The notes: generated by a model from the sequence alone, not told the origin. Shown: positions 1 through 12,450, counted from the first letter of the stretch. The stretch is DNA of 64,000 nt from Primulina eburnea (GCF_022965805.1 NC_133109.1:5681869-5745868), one strand, 5' to 3'. Translations and numbers: made by a program.

Positions 1-2529
1 GATTCTTTTTGTGATGCTTGTCAACTTGGTAAACACACAAAGGAATCTTTCAAAAATAAAAATTTTGTATCCACTTCTATGCCCCTTGAATTACTTCACC
101 TAGATTTATGTGGTCCCTCGAGGACAACTAGTCTAGGAGGAAAATCTTATGCTTTTGTCATTGTAGATGATTTTTCACGTTTTACTTGGACATTGTTTTT
201 AGCCCACAAAAATGATGCCTTTGATCATTTCAAAATTTTTGTCAAAAAGGTTGAAAATGAGAAAAATCTTTTGATCAAACAAATCCGTAGTGACCACGGA
301 ACGGAATTTCAAAATGAAAATTTTTCAATTTTTTGTCAAAGCAAAGGCATTGGTCACAACTTTTCTTGTCCTAGAACTCCTCAACAAAACGGTGTCGTTG
401 AGAGGAAGAATAGGACCCTAGTAGAGATTGCAAGGACCATGCTATGTGAGCATTCTCTACCAAAATATTTTTGGGCTGAAGCAATGAGTTCTGCTTGTTA
501 CATCATCAATCGCGTATCAATAAGGCCAATTCTCAAGAAAACTCCATACGAACTATGGAGAGGGAGAAAGCCTAACATTTCTTACTTCCGCGCTTTTGGA
601 TCAAAATGCTTCATCCACAACAATGGTAAGGACAACCTGGGTAAGTTCGATGCTAAATCGGACAAAGGTATCTTTCTTGGTTACTCTACTTCTAGCAAAG
701 CATATAGAGTCTTTAATAAACGTACTTTACTAGTTGAAGAATCTATTCATGTCATATTTGATGAAACTAACCCTTGCTTGCCTAGACCTGTTGTTTCTGA
801 TGATGATGATATAGATATCCTTGGCGAAAAGTTGGAGTCCACAAGCCTAGATGATGTTCCTAAAGATCAAGAGGACGCACCTCTTCCGAAGGAGTGGACT
901 ACACACAAGGATCATCCCATGGACCTCATCATTGGAAGCCCATCGAAGGGAGTATCTACTCGCTCTTCTAATATGTGCAATTATCTTGCTTTTCTTTCTC
1001 ACATAGAGCCTAAGAACATAGAAGAAGCTTTACTTGATGATTCTTGGATTATTGCTATGCAAGATGAACTAAATGAATTTAGAAGGAATAAAGTTTGGAA
1101 TCTTGTACCTAGACCCACTGATAGACCTGTCATAGGAACTAAATGGGTATTTAGGAACAAGTTAGATGAGCATGGTACAATCACTAGAAATAAAGCTAGG
1201 CTAGTAGCTAAAGGATATAGTCAAGAAGAGGGAATTGATTATGATGAGACTTATGCCCCTGTTGCTAGACTAGAATCCATTCGCATGCTACTTGCTTTTG
1301 CTTGCTCTAGAGACTTTAAATTGTTTCAAATGGATGTTAAAAGTGCTTTTCTTAATGGTGATTTGAAAGAAGAAGTGTATGTTGAGCAACCTATTGGTTT
1401 TGAAGATGTGCACTTATCTGATTATGTGTATAAACTTGATAAGGCTTTGTATGGTTTGAAACAAGCTCCTAGAGCTTGGTATGAGAAATTATCTACCTTT
1501 TTGCTGTCTAATGGTTTTTGTAGGGGTAAAGTTGATATTACCTTATTTACCTTGACTAAAAATAATGATTTGCTGATAGTACAAATATATGTAGATGATA
1601 TTATTTTTGGTGCTACTAATGAACACTTGTGTAGAGATTTTTCTAAGCTTATGCAGGATCACTTTGAGATGAGCATGATGGGCGAACTCAACTACTTCCT
1701 TGGTCTCCAAATCAAGCAATGCAAGGATGGTTTCTTTGTCAACCAAGGAAAGTACATCAAGGAGATGCTAAAAAAGTTTGGGATGGAGTCTTCCAAAGCC
1801 TCATCCACACCTATGAGCACGACAGTCAGACTCGACAAAGATGAGGGAGGTAAACCTGTTGACCAAAAGTTATTTCGTAGCATGATTGGCTCCCTACTCT
1901 ATGCGACTGCTAGTAGACCTGACATTATGTTTAGTGTTTGCTTGTGTGCACGATTTCAATCATGTCCAAAGGAATCACACTTATTCGCCTTAAAACGCAT
2001 TTTCAAATATCTTTCAAATACTCCAAATCTCGGATTATGGTATTCTAAGAACTCATTTTTCGATTTAAAAGCTTACTGTGATGCCGACTTTGGAGGATAT
2101 AAGGTGGATAGAAAGAGCACTAGTGGAACTTGTTTCTTTTTGGGAAATTGCTTGGTGTCATGGTTTTCTAAAAAGCAAAACTGTGTTGCACTTTCAACGA
2201 CCGAGGCCGAGTATATGGCTGCCGGTAGTTGTTGTGCACAAATTCTTTGGATGAAGTATCAATTACTCGACTATGGTGTTACTTTTTCAAAAATTCCAAT
2301 CTTTTGTGATAATACAAGCACCATATGTCTAACAAAGAATCCAGTTCAACATTCTCGTACTAAACATATTGACATTCGACATCATTTCTTTCGTGATCAC
2401 ATTGAGCAAAATGATGTTGAACTTCACTATGTTGACACCAAGAATCAAATTGCTGATATTTTTACAAAACCACTAGATGAATCTACTTTTACTCGTTTGC
2501 GTGGTGAACTTGGCATGATTGAGTTGTAA
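1..2529 (+). CDS. Sirevirus-type copia pol, C-terminal part (integrase, RT, RNase H)
   Basis: The reading frame is open from base 1 (CDACQ, the end of the HHCC zinc finger) to the stop at 2527-2529, so it is a partial gene of about 842 codons. In order it shows the integrase catalytic Asp in LHLDLCGP, the second Asp in IRSDHGTEF and the Glu in [11 protein letters not shown]. Next come a linker, RT with the YVDDIIFG catalytic box near 1590-1613, and RNase H with AYCDADFGG and STTEAEYMA. It ends with IADIFTKPL, usual for copia polyproteins. There are no internal stops or frameshifts, which suggests a fairly recent insertion. The methionine at 79 is internal, not the start. The enzymes would copy element RNA and integrate the cDNA. 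Confidence 0.93.
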   Translation, partial: DSFCDACQLGKHTKESFKNKNFVSTSMPLELLHLDLCGPSRTTSLGGKSYAFVIVDDFSRFTWTLFLAHKNDAFDHFKIFVKKVENEKNLLIKQIRSDHGTEFQNENFSIFCQSKGIGHNFSCPRTPQQNGVVERKNRTLVEIARTMLCEHSLPKYFWAEAMSSACYIINRVSIRPILKKTPYELWRGRKPNISYFRAFGSKCFIHNNGKDNLGKFDAKSDKGIFLGYSTSSKAYRVFNKRTLLVEESIHVIFDETNPCLPRPVVSDDDDIDILGEKLESTSLDDVPKDQEDAPLPKEWTTHKDHPMDLIIGSPSKGVSTRSSNMCNYLAFLSHIEPKNIEEALLDDSWIIAMQDELNEFRRNKVWNLVPRPTDRPVIGTKWVFRNKLDEHGTITRNKARLVAKGYSQEEGIDYDETYAPVARLESIRMLLAFACSRDFKLFQMDVKSAFLNGDLKEEVYVEQPIGFEDVHLSDYVYKLDKALYGLKQAPRAWYEKLSTFLLSNGFCRGKVDITLFTLTKNNDLLIVQIYVDDIIFGATNEHLCRDFSKLMQDHFEMSMMGELNYFLGLQIKQCKDGFFVNQGKYIKEMLKKFGMESSKASSTPMSTTVRLDKDEGGKPVDQKLFRSMIGSLLYATASRPDIMFSVCLCARFQSCPKESHLFALKRIFKYLSNTPNLGLWYSKNSFFDLKAYCDADFGGYKVDRKSTSGTCFFLGNCLVSWFSKKQNCVALSTTEAEYMAAGSCCAQILWMKYQLLDYGVTFSKIPIFCDNTSTICLTKNPVQHSRTKHIDIRHHFFRDHIEQNDVELHYVDTKNQIADIFTKPLDESTFTRLRGELGMIEL

Positions 2530-3081
2530 ACACTAGTCGAATACTCTCGTACATATTTGTTAAATTGAGGGGGAGTATTATTAATGTGAGCATTATAATG
2601 TCGGATAATACAAATTAATTGTATTTATCCATAATTATGGCTCAACATTCATTTATGTGCTAAATATTTTAAAATTTAGGTGTTCCTCATCTTGGCTACT
2701 TCGGAATCCACCGAACGTGTTCGGATCGTCCGAACCGAGCCATAGAGAGTCGCGGGATGCGGATTCTTAGATTATGTTATTGTTATTTTTGTTTATTTTA
2801 TCTTTATGCATCATTGTATAAAAGACTTGCATTTATTAGTGGATATTTTACCTGTTTATTTGTCTCTCTTTATGCTTATGTCTTTTTGCTTATCACAAAA
2901 AGGGGGAGAATTTATTTGGTTAAAATTGCTGTTAATTGGTTATTAAATAAATTCGCCTTAATTCAACCTCTTAGACTTGTTATTTGATTAAGGGGGAGTT
3001 ATTTAATAACCATTTCGATTATGTTGATTATTGTTATCTCATTTTTTAACCAAGTTTTGTGATCATCAAAAAGGGGGAGAT
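2530..3081 (+). other. Sirevirus 3' non-coding region with four polypurine tracts
   Basis: The AGGGGGAG core occurs four times: 2568-2575, 2901-2908, 2991-2998 and 3072-3079. The last sits directly before the LTR and should be the working plus-strand primer. Multiple polypurine tracts before the 3' LTR are a known Sirevirus hallmark. Two palindromic units of the LTR type (near 2700-2740) already occur here. The short open frame at 2757-2987 shows no recognisable domain and is not called. Confidence 0.7.
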
Positions 3082-3235
3082 TGTTACGCCTTAAACGCAT
3101 ACAAATCTCGAGGATGAGATTAATGTTTTTAATGCTGTAACATATCCCAAAGTTTTTGTTTTGATGATACCAAAACTTGGATTAAAAATGTACTAATGTT
3201 TTATATTGAGGCATGCAGGAAATTAAGAACAGGTT

Positions 3236-3720
3236 ACGTTCGGAAGATCCGACATTCGGTTCGGACGGTCCGAAATTGTGCAATTCAGAAGCAAAATAGA
3301 AGCTGTTCGGAAGCTGCGAGGAGAGCGTTCGGACGTTCCGAAGACGTGATCGGACGTTCCGAACACAAGCAATCAAATCACTTCAATGCGGAGACAAATT
3401 GATATGACTGATTGATCGAGTAAGATTTCGGACGCTACGAAGGACATGATCGGACGCTACGAAGTGTTGAAGATTTCAAATCTCTGGAAACGCGGGAATG
3501 TTCGGACGGTACGAACTTGAGTTCGGACCTTCCGAAGCTGTTCACACACTGTCTGAAAGAACTGTTCGGAAGATACGAAGTTTGATCGGTCCCTCCGAAG
3601 CGCATGTTCGGACCCTACGAAGTCAAGAACGGACGATCCGAAGTCATCCCAAAATTACGGAAATTGATTTCAATCACATCGGACGTTCCGAAGCATAAAC
3701 AGAAGATCCGAACCTTGGCG
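3236..3720 (+). repeat. Array of about 14 TTCGGA-N-TCCGAA palindromes in LTR U3
   Basis: Near-palindromic units such as TTCGGACGGTCCGAA (3260-3274) and TTCGGACGTTCCGAA (3328-3342) recur every 20-50 bp. Many later units are degenerate, with TACGAA replacing TCCGAA. All lie upstream of the TATA box. Palindromic CG-rich repeats are known from Sirevirus LTRs; a regulatory role is inference. Confidence 0.8.
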
Positions 3721-3731
3721 TCCAAGACTAG

Positions 3732-3739
3732 TATAAATA
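3732..3739 (+). promoter_or_regulatory. LTR TATA box
   Basis: TATAAATA directly follows the palindrome array, the position expected for the retrotransposon promoter. Confidence 0.65.
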
Positions 3740-5106
3740 GGCCTTTGAGGATGCATTTTCAAAATCCCACTCCACTCTCTTGTCTCTTACAAAGCTTTCT
3801 ACTATCTCTTGTGTGCGTTGATTAAAAGAGTTGTAATATCAAAAGAGTTGTAGAAAAAGAGTGAAAGTAATACTCTCGAGTGGGTTGTAAAGTTCGTGGC
3901 TATCCTTGGAGCCCTCAAGGCCAAGTAGACGCATCGAGGCGTGGTTGTAAAAGCTAGCTTGGAGCTCCTAAAGCCAAGTCGATATAGTGATACCTCGATC
4001 CTCATCGAGAAGGGGAGACGTAGACGATTCTTCGTCGAACTTCCATAAACATCTCTATCCCTCTTTACTTTACGCATTTACTTTACTACGCACTTATTTT
4101 ACGCACTTACTTTACGCATTCATTTTATTTGTGATTGTCCCTCAAGTCTTCCGCTTGCAATTTTTGCAAACTCGTTTTAAAAACGCTAAAGGGCCTAAAA
4201 GAACCTATTCACCCCCCCTTTAGGTTCTTCAAGTAACATCCCACAATTGTTTTACTATGACTTGGGCTTGTAGTGGTGGGCCGAGAAACCCTATCCATTT
4301 TGTATTGGGCTTTAAATCATTATCTCTTGGGTTTCACGTACTCTTCAAATTCAAACTTTGTAGCCCGCTTTCTTCAACTTCCTTCCCGCCCCTTCACTTG
4401 ATTACTCTTCACTGCAAGTGTGGAGGACCGCCGCCCTTCGCTCTCCCCACGCTTCAATTGCCGGGCTCTCAGGATCTTCAATCATTCTCTGCCACCGGCT
4501 CCGTTGTCGCCCGAAGACGTGGTACGGCCCAAGACTCCCCATCGGTGCACCTACCTGAATCCAGCACTACGAGCACCGCCTCTGCTCTTTCCACGTGATC
4601 TGCTCCCATGTCGACCCCACCAGTGGTCGTACCGGCCCTCGTGGAGTTCTTGGCACAACCGACCTCACCCTCTACGGTCATTGGTATTTTCTTCTTACCT
4701 TTTCTTGAATTGTTACTTGACATTTCTCTCATTTGTTTTGAAAATATAGTCGCAATCTTTATCTGTGTTCGTAAAAATAGTCACCTGAACATTGTTTTTC
4801 GTTTTGGTGGGAGTATAATCCTTATCCTTCCTGCTTTGTATGATTACTCTTGAAGTATTCGAGAAAAGAGTTTGAATCCCTATACCAAGGTCCTGTACTA
4901 ATTCTTTTCTGGGACGTGGCGTGTTTATTCTCAGCAGGTAGCGTGGATTGAGAATTGGTCATGGGTTGGCCTCAGTTCTCTGGTGCATTCGACACTTAAG
5001 CCTTGGTGTTGGGGTTTCTTGAAACACAGGTAGCTCTCAACTCTTACGTTCTCTTACATGATGCATCCCTCAAAAGGGCTTCCTCGTCCCTAGCATTTAT
5101 GCATTG

Positions 5107-5230
5107 CACTCAGTCGAACCCCTTTCTCGCATACACATATATGCATTTGCACTTGAGTCGGACTCTTTTTCCGCATACACGTATATGCATTTGCACTTCA
5201 GTCGGACCCCTTTCTCGCATACACGTTTAC
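5107..5230 (+). repeat. Minisatellite, about 43-44 bp x 3 (copy 1)
   Basis: Three units begin at 5107, 5150 and 5194, each with CACTTSAGTCGGAC then CGCATACACGTATATGCATT. The equivalent in copy 2 is 14866-14990. Confidence 0.75.
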
Positions 5231-5494
5231 TTGTTGTTCTTGCATGCGGTAGCTCCGCTTTATATTTGTTGACTATTGGTTTGGTGTGGTGGTTGTTGGA
5301 TGATGGATGTTAGATGAAAAGTAGTTGAATTTCATGTTTGATGTTTGTTGGGGGAGAAGTTTTTTGTTGATTCTTATTCTCCGACCTAAATAATCCACTC
5401 ATTTCCATAAACCAATATGTTGGCTTAAAAATTCCCCACTCGTGATTATTTCTCCAATTGATTCTGTAACGAAACCAAATGCATTTGATATGAT

Positions 5495-6270
5495 AAGAGT
5501 GGCCTACTGACCAACTTCATTTGATCATAACCAACAAATATTTACATTGGTGGCCTTAAGGCCTGCTTCAAATAAATTTTTACAACAGAGAACTAAACAC
5601 ATACAAAAATGGTCAGTTATCCTATTTTTACACCAAAGTCAACTTCTGGGTCCTCCCGTGGTTCGCATAGTGCTCTTGTTTTCTTATGCTCTTCCTTTAT
5701 TATTCGTTGTTCCGCCCGGCGAGCTCAACTCCTCGCTTTGTGTAGTTCTTTCTTGCCAAATTTTAAGTGGCCTGAAGGCCTACTTCATGGGTCTGTCGAT
5801 GCACATGCAAACAACCAATTTATAAAATGGAATTATGGTTTACCTCATCATGATTTCTCGTACCATAAGAACATTATAAATATCAACCGAATGCATGTAT
5901 AATAAGTGGCCATAAGGCCGACTCCGTAATGAAACAAAGTACCTTCAAAATGATGAAAGTGGCATACTATCCCACTTCCGCTAATCAATTTCATTGTCGA
6001 ATAATAAACAACGGATATTCACCTCAGTGGCCTTAAGGCCTACATCACATGACGTCTCAAAATAAATAACTAAGCATATACAAAAATGGACAATAAGCCT
6101 ATTCTTATATCAAAACCAAACTTCAACGCCCTTCTGAACTCTTTTCAGTCATGTCTCAGTGGCCTAAAATCCTATCCCATGTGGCTTCCTTTCGAGTTGC
6201 TCGAAGGATACTATGGACTCCGATTCTCATTATTCAAGTCCAGGCCAAAGTGGCCCCAAAGGCCAACTCC
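5495..6270 (+). repeat. Recurrent AGTGGCCTTAAGGCC motif (copy 1)
   Basis: The motif AGTGGCC(T/A)TAAGGCC, containing the palindrome GGCCTTAAGGCC, or decayed versions of it, occurs about eight times in 760 bp. A longer block around 5550-5640 is repeated around 6025-6120. The same series is in copy 2 at about 15260-16020. Confidence 0.65.
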
Positions 6271-6390
6271 CCTCTAGATATCAGCATCTTTGTTTGTTTT
6301 ACTCACTCGCTTTTTCTATTATTTTCCTCATACTTGGAAAATACGGCTTGAGATACTTGTCATTTATGCATCTTTTGTGTGGTTGACCAT

Positions 6391-6800
6391 CTAAACTTGA
6401 TAGCCAATATTCATTCCCGTCCAGGATATTGTGCACCTTAAATGGCCCTTCTCAATTCGGGGTAAGTCTTTGTCCTTTGTCCCCAGGGGCAGTATGGTTT
6501 TCCACACAGTTTCTCCTTCGTGGAATCTTTTCTTGTTCATCCTTTTGTTGTATATCATTGCCACTTTAGACTTTTGCAACAACAACGCGTTATATGCTTG
6601 GATTCTCAATTCATCAACATCTTCTAACTCTATAATCATTGCCTCACTGTAGTGTTCAGGGGAAAGTTCGTTCCGCTTTGCCACTCGCATTGATGGTACC
6701 ATAATATCTAATGGTAGTACCGCATCGTGGCCAAAGGTGAGTGCAAAGGACTTACCCCGGTCGCAGTCCTCTTAGATGTCCTATGTGCTTAAATTCCACA
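6391..6800 (-). pseudogene. Gypsy (Tat lineage) pol tail fragment, copy 1
   Basis: Minus-strand translation gives YNKRMNKKRFHEGETVWKT and the following ILPLGTKDKD, the conserved C-terminal part of Tat-lineage integrases. Upstream it continues as SKRTATG at about 6760-6790. The frame breaks after the GTKDKD block, and the rest of pol is absent. It is a remnant with no function. Confidence 0.7.
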
Positions 6801-6814
6801 ACTTCCGTTAATAA

Positions 6815-8020
6815 AAACCACTTATAAACTCCTTTATAAGTCATCTGTTTGATCTCCATCAAACTACACTCATCAAATCCAACTACTTGAATTTGACTAT
6901 CTCAACGGGAACACATAATTCAATACTTGTGTAACCCTTAATGGTTCAAGGATATAATTAGCGGTGGTTTCACAACTTTATGTGATTCCAGAAAATATTT
7001 GTCCTTATTCGAGAGTACTCTAATTAGTCTCATTATTTTCATCAATCTTATGATCAAGAACGTCAGAACTCAAGTCCGATTGCACCAATCAGATCATGCT
7101 AAAAGCGTCTAGTAGCATCGCCCCATGTTCCCCTAGGTATCGCCGAGAGTGCCTGCAAGAACCAGTAACTTATTGTTAGCATACAGTTTGGTCCTTTCAA
7201 CTCATATATGCTCTATCGAATATGCAAAAATTGGTACATCCAGAGTTGCAAATGAATTGGCTAACGATGTGATGTATCTTTGAGTAATACTAGTGACATC
7301 ATATGTGCAACTAAGGAAACACATTTCCCTAAAACATATGTCTTGCTCTGGCTAGAAACTCCTTGCACTATTAACTCATCATATCACATATGATAACTTC
7401 ACCTATAGGAGAGCGGTGAATCTCCGACTACGATATATTTACTCCTACATATTTCAAAACTATACCAAATCTAACCACCTGATGACCCTCAATTGAGTCG
7501 GTAAAATGATCAAAGTACATGCTATACGCAGAGCTTCCATGTTATCCCGGGTTAGAGGACTAATGGTGTTCAACCATAACCGCAGACTATTCTACTTGAT
7601 AAATGATAACTATTTGGATGGTCCGAGATAGGGTTGTTCAACGACTATCAAATGATCACTCATCTGTACGAATGGACATCCCAATGTCCTTACAATGAAA
7701 CGTGGCTTTTTAATCACAAATGATAGTTTCAAGCTCGAGCGATCTTTATCCTTATTTTAGGCGGTTGAATCGACTAGGAATATATTTATAATATACAATT
7801 AACTACTTAATGAATTTCATGGCCAACTAGACTCGTAGACCTTATGGTACTTATAGTAAATTCAAGGATTTTATCTATACAGATTGCATGATATACATAT
7901 AAAATAAATGTCATAACTGGATAAAATCATAAAAAAATATTATTAAAATAAAAATTATTTTTACGTAAAAGTCAATAAAAACCAAACTAAAAGTTGGCTC
8001 GCTGGACACATACTCTAACA
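6815..8020 (-). repeat. Copia-type LTR, minus orientation, copy 1
   Basis: On the minus strand it starts TGTTAGAGTATGTGTCCAGC at 8020 and runs to about 6815, where Tat pol sequence resumes. The start is clear. The end is approximate, since no CA terminus or target duplication is seen. No coding sequence accompanies it, so it is a solo or truncated LTR. Confidence 0.5.
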
Positions 8021-8239
8021 AAAAACTACATGTTTGGCAACCATATCATTCACTCCATTATTGACAATCCAATTTAAACAAAACCTCTTATAAGATAGGT
8101 TTGTGTCACTTGTCATGTTAGCAAATGGAATGATAAGCTCAACAAATGAATTATCCTTGTTAAGAAGCTTTTGAATGGTTGCATATTTCTCTGATGTAAA
8201 AACATTTCCATGCATATGATTTTGATGAGATGTATAAAA
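8015..8239 (-). pseudogene. Conserved open frame of unknown origin, cut by LTR (copy 1)
   Basis: A minus-strand frame (FYTSHQNHMHGNVFTSEK...NGVNDMVAKHVVF) ends at a stop formed by the first bases of the adjoining LTR (TGT TAG). It is kept in copy 2 (17762-17962) with few changes. No family is recognised. It may be a fragment of a host or transposon gene truncated by the LTR. Confidence 0.3.
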
Positions 8240-8511
8240 CTATAAAGAAATATGATTTAAAAATCATGTTTGCATTACCAAACTGCCACCCTTTTTATTG
8301 AGATTCCTTATTAAATACCCGATTTGATCCTTTACTTTCCCTTTATATAAATGATGAACCAAGGGGTAACATACCAACTATATCATATAAATGAAGACCC
8401 GAAGTGTAACCCATCAACTTATAGCAATTAAACTTGCTATGACCTTTCCAATCAGTACTCACAACTCTAGAATGAGTTCGGACCCGCCAAAGTGAGTTCG
8501 GACCTTTTGAT

Positions 8512-8594
8512 TTTTGGTCTCACGTACGGAATTTGAGATAATAAAACCCGAAAATAAAGAATAAACTGGACACCGAGATTTAAGTTGAAAACCC
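8512..8594 (-). repeat. Copia 3' LTR remnant
   Basis: About 83 bp match the inner-edge end of the right LTR (TTGGTCTCACGTACGGAATT in both, one base changed). The match then stops and pol sequence for the RT end follows directly. One deletion has removed most of the LTR, the polypurine tract and RNase H. Confidence 0.85.
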
Positions 8595-11500
8595 GAAAAT
8601 ATACCGACTAACTGCTCCCACTGCTTGAGCAATGTCCGGTCTTGTACAGATCATGGCAAACATCAAACTCCCCACTGCTGATGCATATGGTACTCGAGAC
8701 ATCTCCATTCTCTCTACTTCACTATTAGGACACATCTATGAGGATAACTTGAAGTTAACAGGAAGATGGGTCGATATTAGCTTACTATCTTGCATGTTGA
8801 AGCGTTTCAAGACTTTCTTCAAATAATTTTTCTGGGAAAGCCAAATATTTTTGTTACTTCTGTCTCGGTGAACTTGCATTCCTAGAATCTTGTTTGATGG
8901 TCCCAAGTCCTTCATATCAAATTCTCTAGTCAACTGTGCCTTCAATCCTTGGACATGATTTTTGTTGGGGCCTACTACCAACATGTCATCCACATACAAC
9001 AGCAAAATGATATAATCATCACCAGACCTCTTGAAATACGTACAAGGGTCTGCACTCAATCTGTTATATCGAAGGCTCATGAAATAGGAATCAAATATCT
9101 TGTACCAACACCTCGGCGCCTGTTTGAAACTGTACAAAGATTTGTTCAACCTGCAAACCAAGTTCTCTTTGCCTTTTTTCGCAAAACCTTCTGGCTAGAG
9201 AATATAGATTTCTTCTTCAAGATCTCCATGAAGAAATGCCGTTTTTACATCTAGCTGTTCTAGATGTAGGTCAAACACCGCACATAATGCCAGAACTACT
9301 CTGACTGTTGTAAGCCGAACCACAAGAGAAAATATCTCATTGAAGTCAATGCCGTATTTCTGAGCATACCCTTTTACCACCAATCTAGCACGATACCGCT
9401 CCACTTGGATATTGCCAACACGCTTGATCTTATAGACACATCTGTTTCCAATGGCTTTCCTCCCACGTGGTAGTGTAACAAGATCCCGAGTTTTATCTCT
9501 GTCTAATGCCTCCAATTCTTCTTGCATTGCTATCATCCACAAGGATACATCCGAGCTTTGAGTAGTCTCGTGGAAACTCGATGGCTCACCATCCTCTGAT
9601 AATAGATAATATGCAATGTTGCTTTCAGTGATATAATCTGAAAACCAACCTGGTGGTCTTCTCTCTCGAGTTGACTGCCTCACACTGGAAACCTCAGACT
9701 CAACATGTTCTTGTTCTTCGTGCTCTGGTACTGCTTCACAAGAAACTTGACCTTCGTCCATCTTATTTTTCACCTGAAAAATAGTAGTTTCTGAATTCGG
9801 CGTGCCTTTGTCTCCCTTTACTTTATCTTCCTCGAAGATAACATCTCTGCTGATGACAAGCTTGTGAACAGTAGGATCTCACAAGCGAAACCACTTTACT
9901 CCATCAGCATAACCCAAGAAGATACATTTTCTGGATTTCAAATCCAACTTTGATCTTTCTTGCTCATTGTACAGAACGTACATAGGACTTCCAAATATAT
10001 GCAAATGAGAATAATATGTTGGCTTCCTAGTCCACATCTCCATCGGAGTATTTAGATCAATCGCCACTGAAGGAGAACGATTGATAATATAACAAACGGT
10101 TTTGACTGCATCCGCCCAAAATGACTTGTCTAGACTCGCAGTCCTCAAAATAGCTCTTGTTCTATCCAACAAGGTCATGTTCATCCGCTCTGTCTTTTGA
10201 TGCCCTCATGTTAACAATATGCATCAAATTCGTCACTGGTATATTCTCCTCTATTGTCAGTCCTCATATACTTGATTTTCTATTCTGAATCAAGCTCAAC
10301 CCGTGTTTTGAATTTTTTGAAGATTTGGAAAACATCTGATTTATTCTTGATCGGATACACACAACATTTCCTAGATAAATCATCAATTAACGAGACAAAG
10401 TATCTCGCTCCTCCTAGGGATACAACCGGTGCTTGCAAAAAATCCGAATGAATCAACTCCAATATACTTTTGCTCCTGGCAGTAGAAGTTCCAAACTTTA
10501 ATCTGTGTTGTTACTGGTAACACAGTGCTCACAAAAGGGTAATGACACTTTTTTCAGTCCCGCAGCAGCTTTCGTTCTAAGAGAATTTTCAACCCGCGTT
10601 CTGATATATGCCCAAGCTTTATATACCATAACACTGTTAATTCTTCTCTTGAACCATTTGATGCAATAGCTAGTTCTGCCTCCTTGTGTGTTTCTCTCAA
10701 AAGTACATACAGATTTGCAGCAAATTTTTCCGCCTTCATAACCACAAGCGCACCCTTCACAATTTTCATGATCTCATTCTCGATACAAGTTTTGCATCCG
10801 ATTTCATCCAATTGCCCCAAGGACAAAAGATTCTTTGTCAGTCCCTTCACATGTTGTACCTCCTGTATGGTGCGAATGGTTCCATCAAACATTTTAATTT
10901 TGATGGTACCGACCCCAGCGATTTCCAAGGCATGATCATTTCCCATGAATACATATCCTCCTGAGACTGGTTCATAATGATCAAACCATTCTCTCTGAGA
11001 CATCATGTGCCACGTCGCTCCTGAATCCATAATCCATGTGTCACTAAATTTCTGTCTGTCTTCTGCAACAGTTGATGCCTCGCTGAATAATATTTCGCCA
11101 CTGCTTGAAGTACTGACCACATTTCCTTGAGAACTTTCTCGATACTCATACACTCTTTCTTGAAGTGCCCTTTACCGCCACATTTAAATCAGTAAATATT
11201 TTTCTTCTTACTTCTCGACTTTGATCTACCTCGTCTTTGGCTCCCACTGGAGTCATGGTTCATAAATCTTCCTCTTATCATCGGCAAAGCCTTTGCCTGC
11301 TTCAAAGTTACAAACCTATCTTCCTTATTCTTGAGCGGCTTTCTTCTCCGAGAACCGCAGTTAAGACATCGTCGAATCTTAGAAAGCCCATAAGAATATT
11401 GTTGGTTATGTTGACGATAAGTTGATCATATGAATCTGGTATACTTTGAAGTAGAAGCTCCGCACGTTCATTTTCCCCTATTTTATGTCCCATGGTCGGT

Positions 11501-11842
11501 CATCGATGAAGATTCCGCCATCCTAAGAGTATAAAACCTTTTCTTTAGGAAAATCATGTTGTGTAGCGACTTGACCTCGTACATCTTTGTCAGAGTATCC
11601 CAGGTAACTTCGGCTATTTTTCTCTTAGAGATACTTGACAATACTTCGTCCGCTATAGCCAAGTGTAAATTGGCAACGACATTATCATTCATCTCATTCC
11701 ACTTTCCATCATCTGTAATCTCCACCGGTCTATCTCCAATAGCTGCCAAGAAATTCTCCTTTCTTAAAACTGCTCGTATCTTTATTTTCCACATCATAAA
11801 ATTGTTTATGTTGAATTTTGCTATCTCGTACCTGCCCGCCAT
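8595..11842 (-). pseudogene. Copia gag-pol pseudogene (Tork-like)
   Basis: Minus-strand pieces in order: gag from 11842 (MAGRYEIAKFNINNF, a UBN2-type gag); a protease at about 11040 (IMDSGATWHM); GAG-pre-integrase (LWYIKLGHISERGL); integrase pieces at 10280-10462 and 9879-10184; RT at 9195-9773 and 8736-9161 with the YVDDM catalytic box. Frames shift between the pieces and stops interrupt them. RNase H is missing because of the terminal deletion. It is not functional. Confidence 0.88.
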
Positions 11843-11996
11843 TATGTCTACAACGATTTGGTAGACTGGACAAAATAATCCGCCTTAAATAAAAAATCTC
11901 ATAAAATATTTTATGATGTGGAAGATCTGTCTAGACTGCAACCACAGAGCATACTCAGAATTTTAATAAATTTTAAATCAAGGCTCTGATACCACT

Positions 11997-12450
11997 TGTT
12001 GGTCCCACGTACGGAATTTGAGATAATAAAATCCGAAAATAAAGAATAAACTGGACACCGAGATTTACGTGGAAAACCCCTAAAAATTATTAGGGTAAAA
12101 ACCACGGGCAAGATGAAAAGAATTCCACTATAATATTTTGTGGTGTACAACTCACACACTGTGTTTCCAAAGAGAACACACACTCTTTTAATACAGGAGA
12201 ACAAAAGACCTCACAAATATTATAGAACTAAGCACTCAAATGTTTATAAGATGAGAGAAAACTCGAAGAATGGATGATTTCAGAATGAAGGGGGAGCTCT
12301 ATTTATAGATCCCTTTGTCCGTGTGAATACGCGTTAAAAACGCGTATTCATATTTCAGCGAAATTTCCTTCTGCTGCACCAACTTTGACAAATCAATTGC
12401 CAATCACCACGTTTAAAATTCAGCTGCCCAACTTTGTTGTCTTGCCGACA
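11997..12450 (-). repeat. Copia 5' LTR (454 bp)
   Basis: On the minus strand it runs TGTCGGCAAG to GACCAACA and is followed by the primer-binding site for initiator methionine tRNA at 11983-11994. It holds a TATA-like stretch (CTATTTATAG, 12299-12308). Confidence 0.88.

Larger units (their letters stand above)
1..4238 (+). mobile_element. Ty1/copia Sirevirus-type LTR retrotransposon, 3' part
   Basis: The window opens inside the integrase region of a copia element and runs through reverse transcriptase, RNase H, a non-coding 3' region with several polypurine tracts, and the complete 3' LTR. The gag, the protease and the 5' LTR lie outside. The copia domain order (integrase before reverse transcriptase), the repeated polypurine tracts and the palindrome-rich LTR together fit the Sirevirus lineage; the lineage is inferred from these features. 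The LTR ends exactly where the tandemly duplicated unit begins. The base run TCCCA at 4239-4243 corresponds to GCCCA in the uninterrupted copy at 14202-14206, so it is the likely target duplication, but the other side is not visible. Confidence 0.88.
3082..4238 (+). repeat. Sirevirus 3' LTR (1157 bp)
   Basis: It begins TGTTAC and ends GTAACA, a perfect terminal inverted repeat, immediately after the polypurine tract. It holds a palindrome array at about 3236-3720 and a TATA box (TATAAATA) at 3732-3739, followed by a presumed R/U5 region. The short open frames inside it are artefacts. Confidence 0.88.
4239..6390 (-). repeat. Tat/Retand-like 3' untranslated region, copy 1
   Basis: No gene is recognised here. 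Read on the minus strand it lies downstream of the gypsy pol tail at 6391-6800, the place of the long, repeat-rich 3' UTR of Tat-lineage elements. The assignment is inference, supported by a polypurine-like tract and LTR start next to copy 2 (14116-14137). The 4257-4700 part is GC-richer with several GGGCC/GGGCT motifs and could be captured host promoter sequence; I do not recognise a product. Short frames differ between the copies and are not called. Confidence 0.45.

Noticed and set aside
4257..4749. Proline-rich frames of 109-113 codons that could be a gene start
   Set aside because: Frames are not preserved in the duplicate at 14236-14601, no domain is recognised, and the sequence lies in a retroelement-derived unit.
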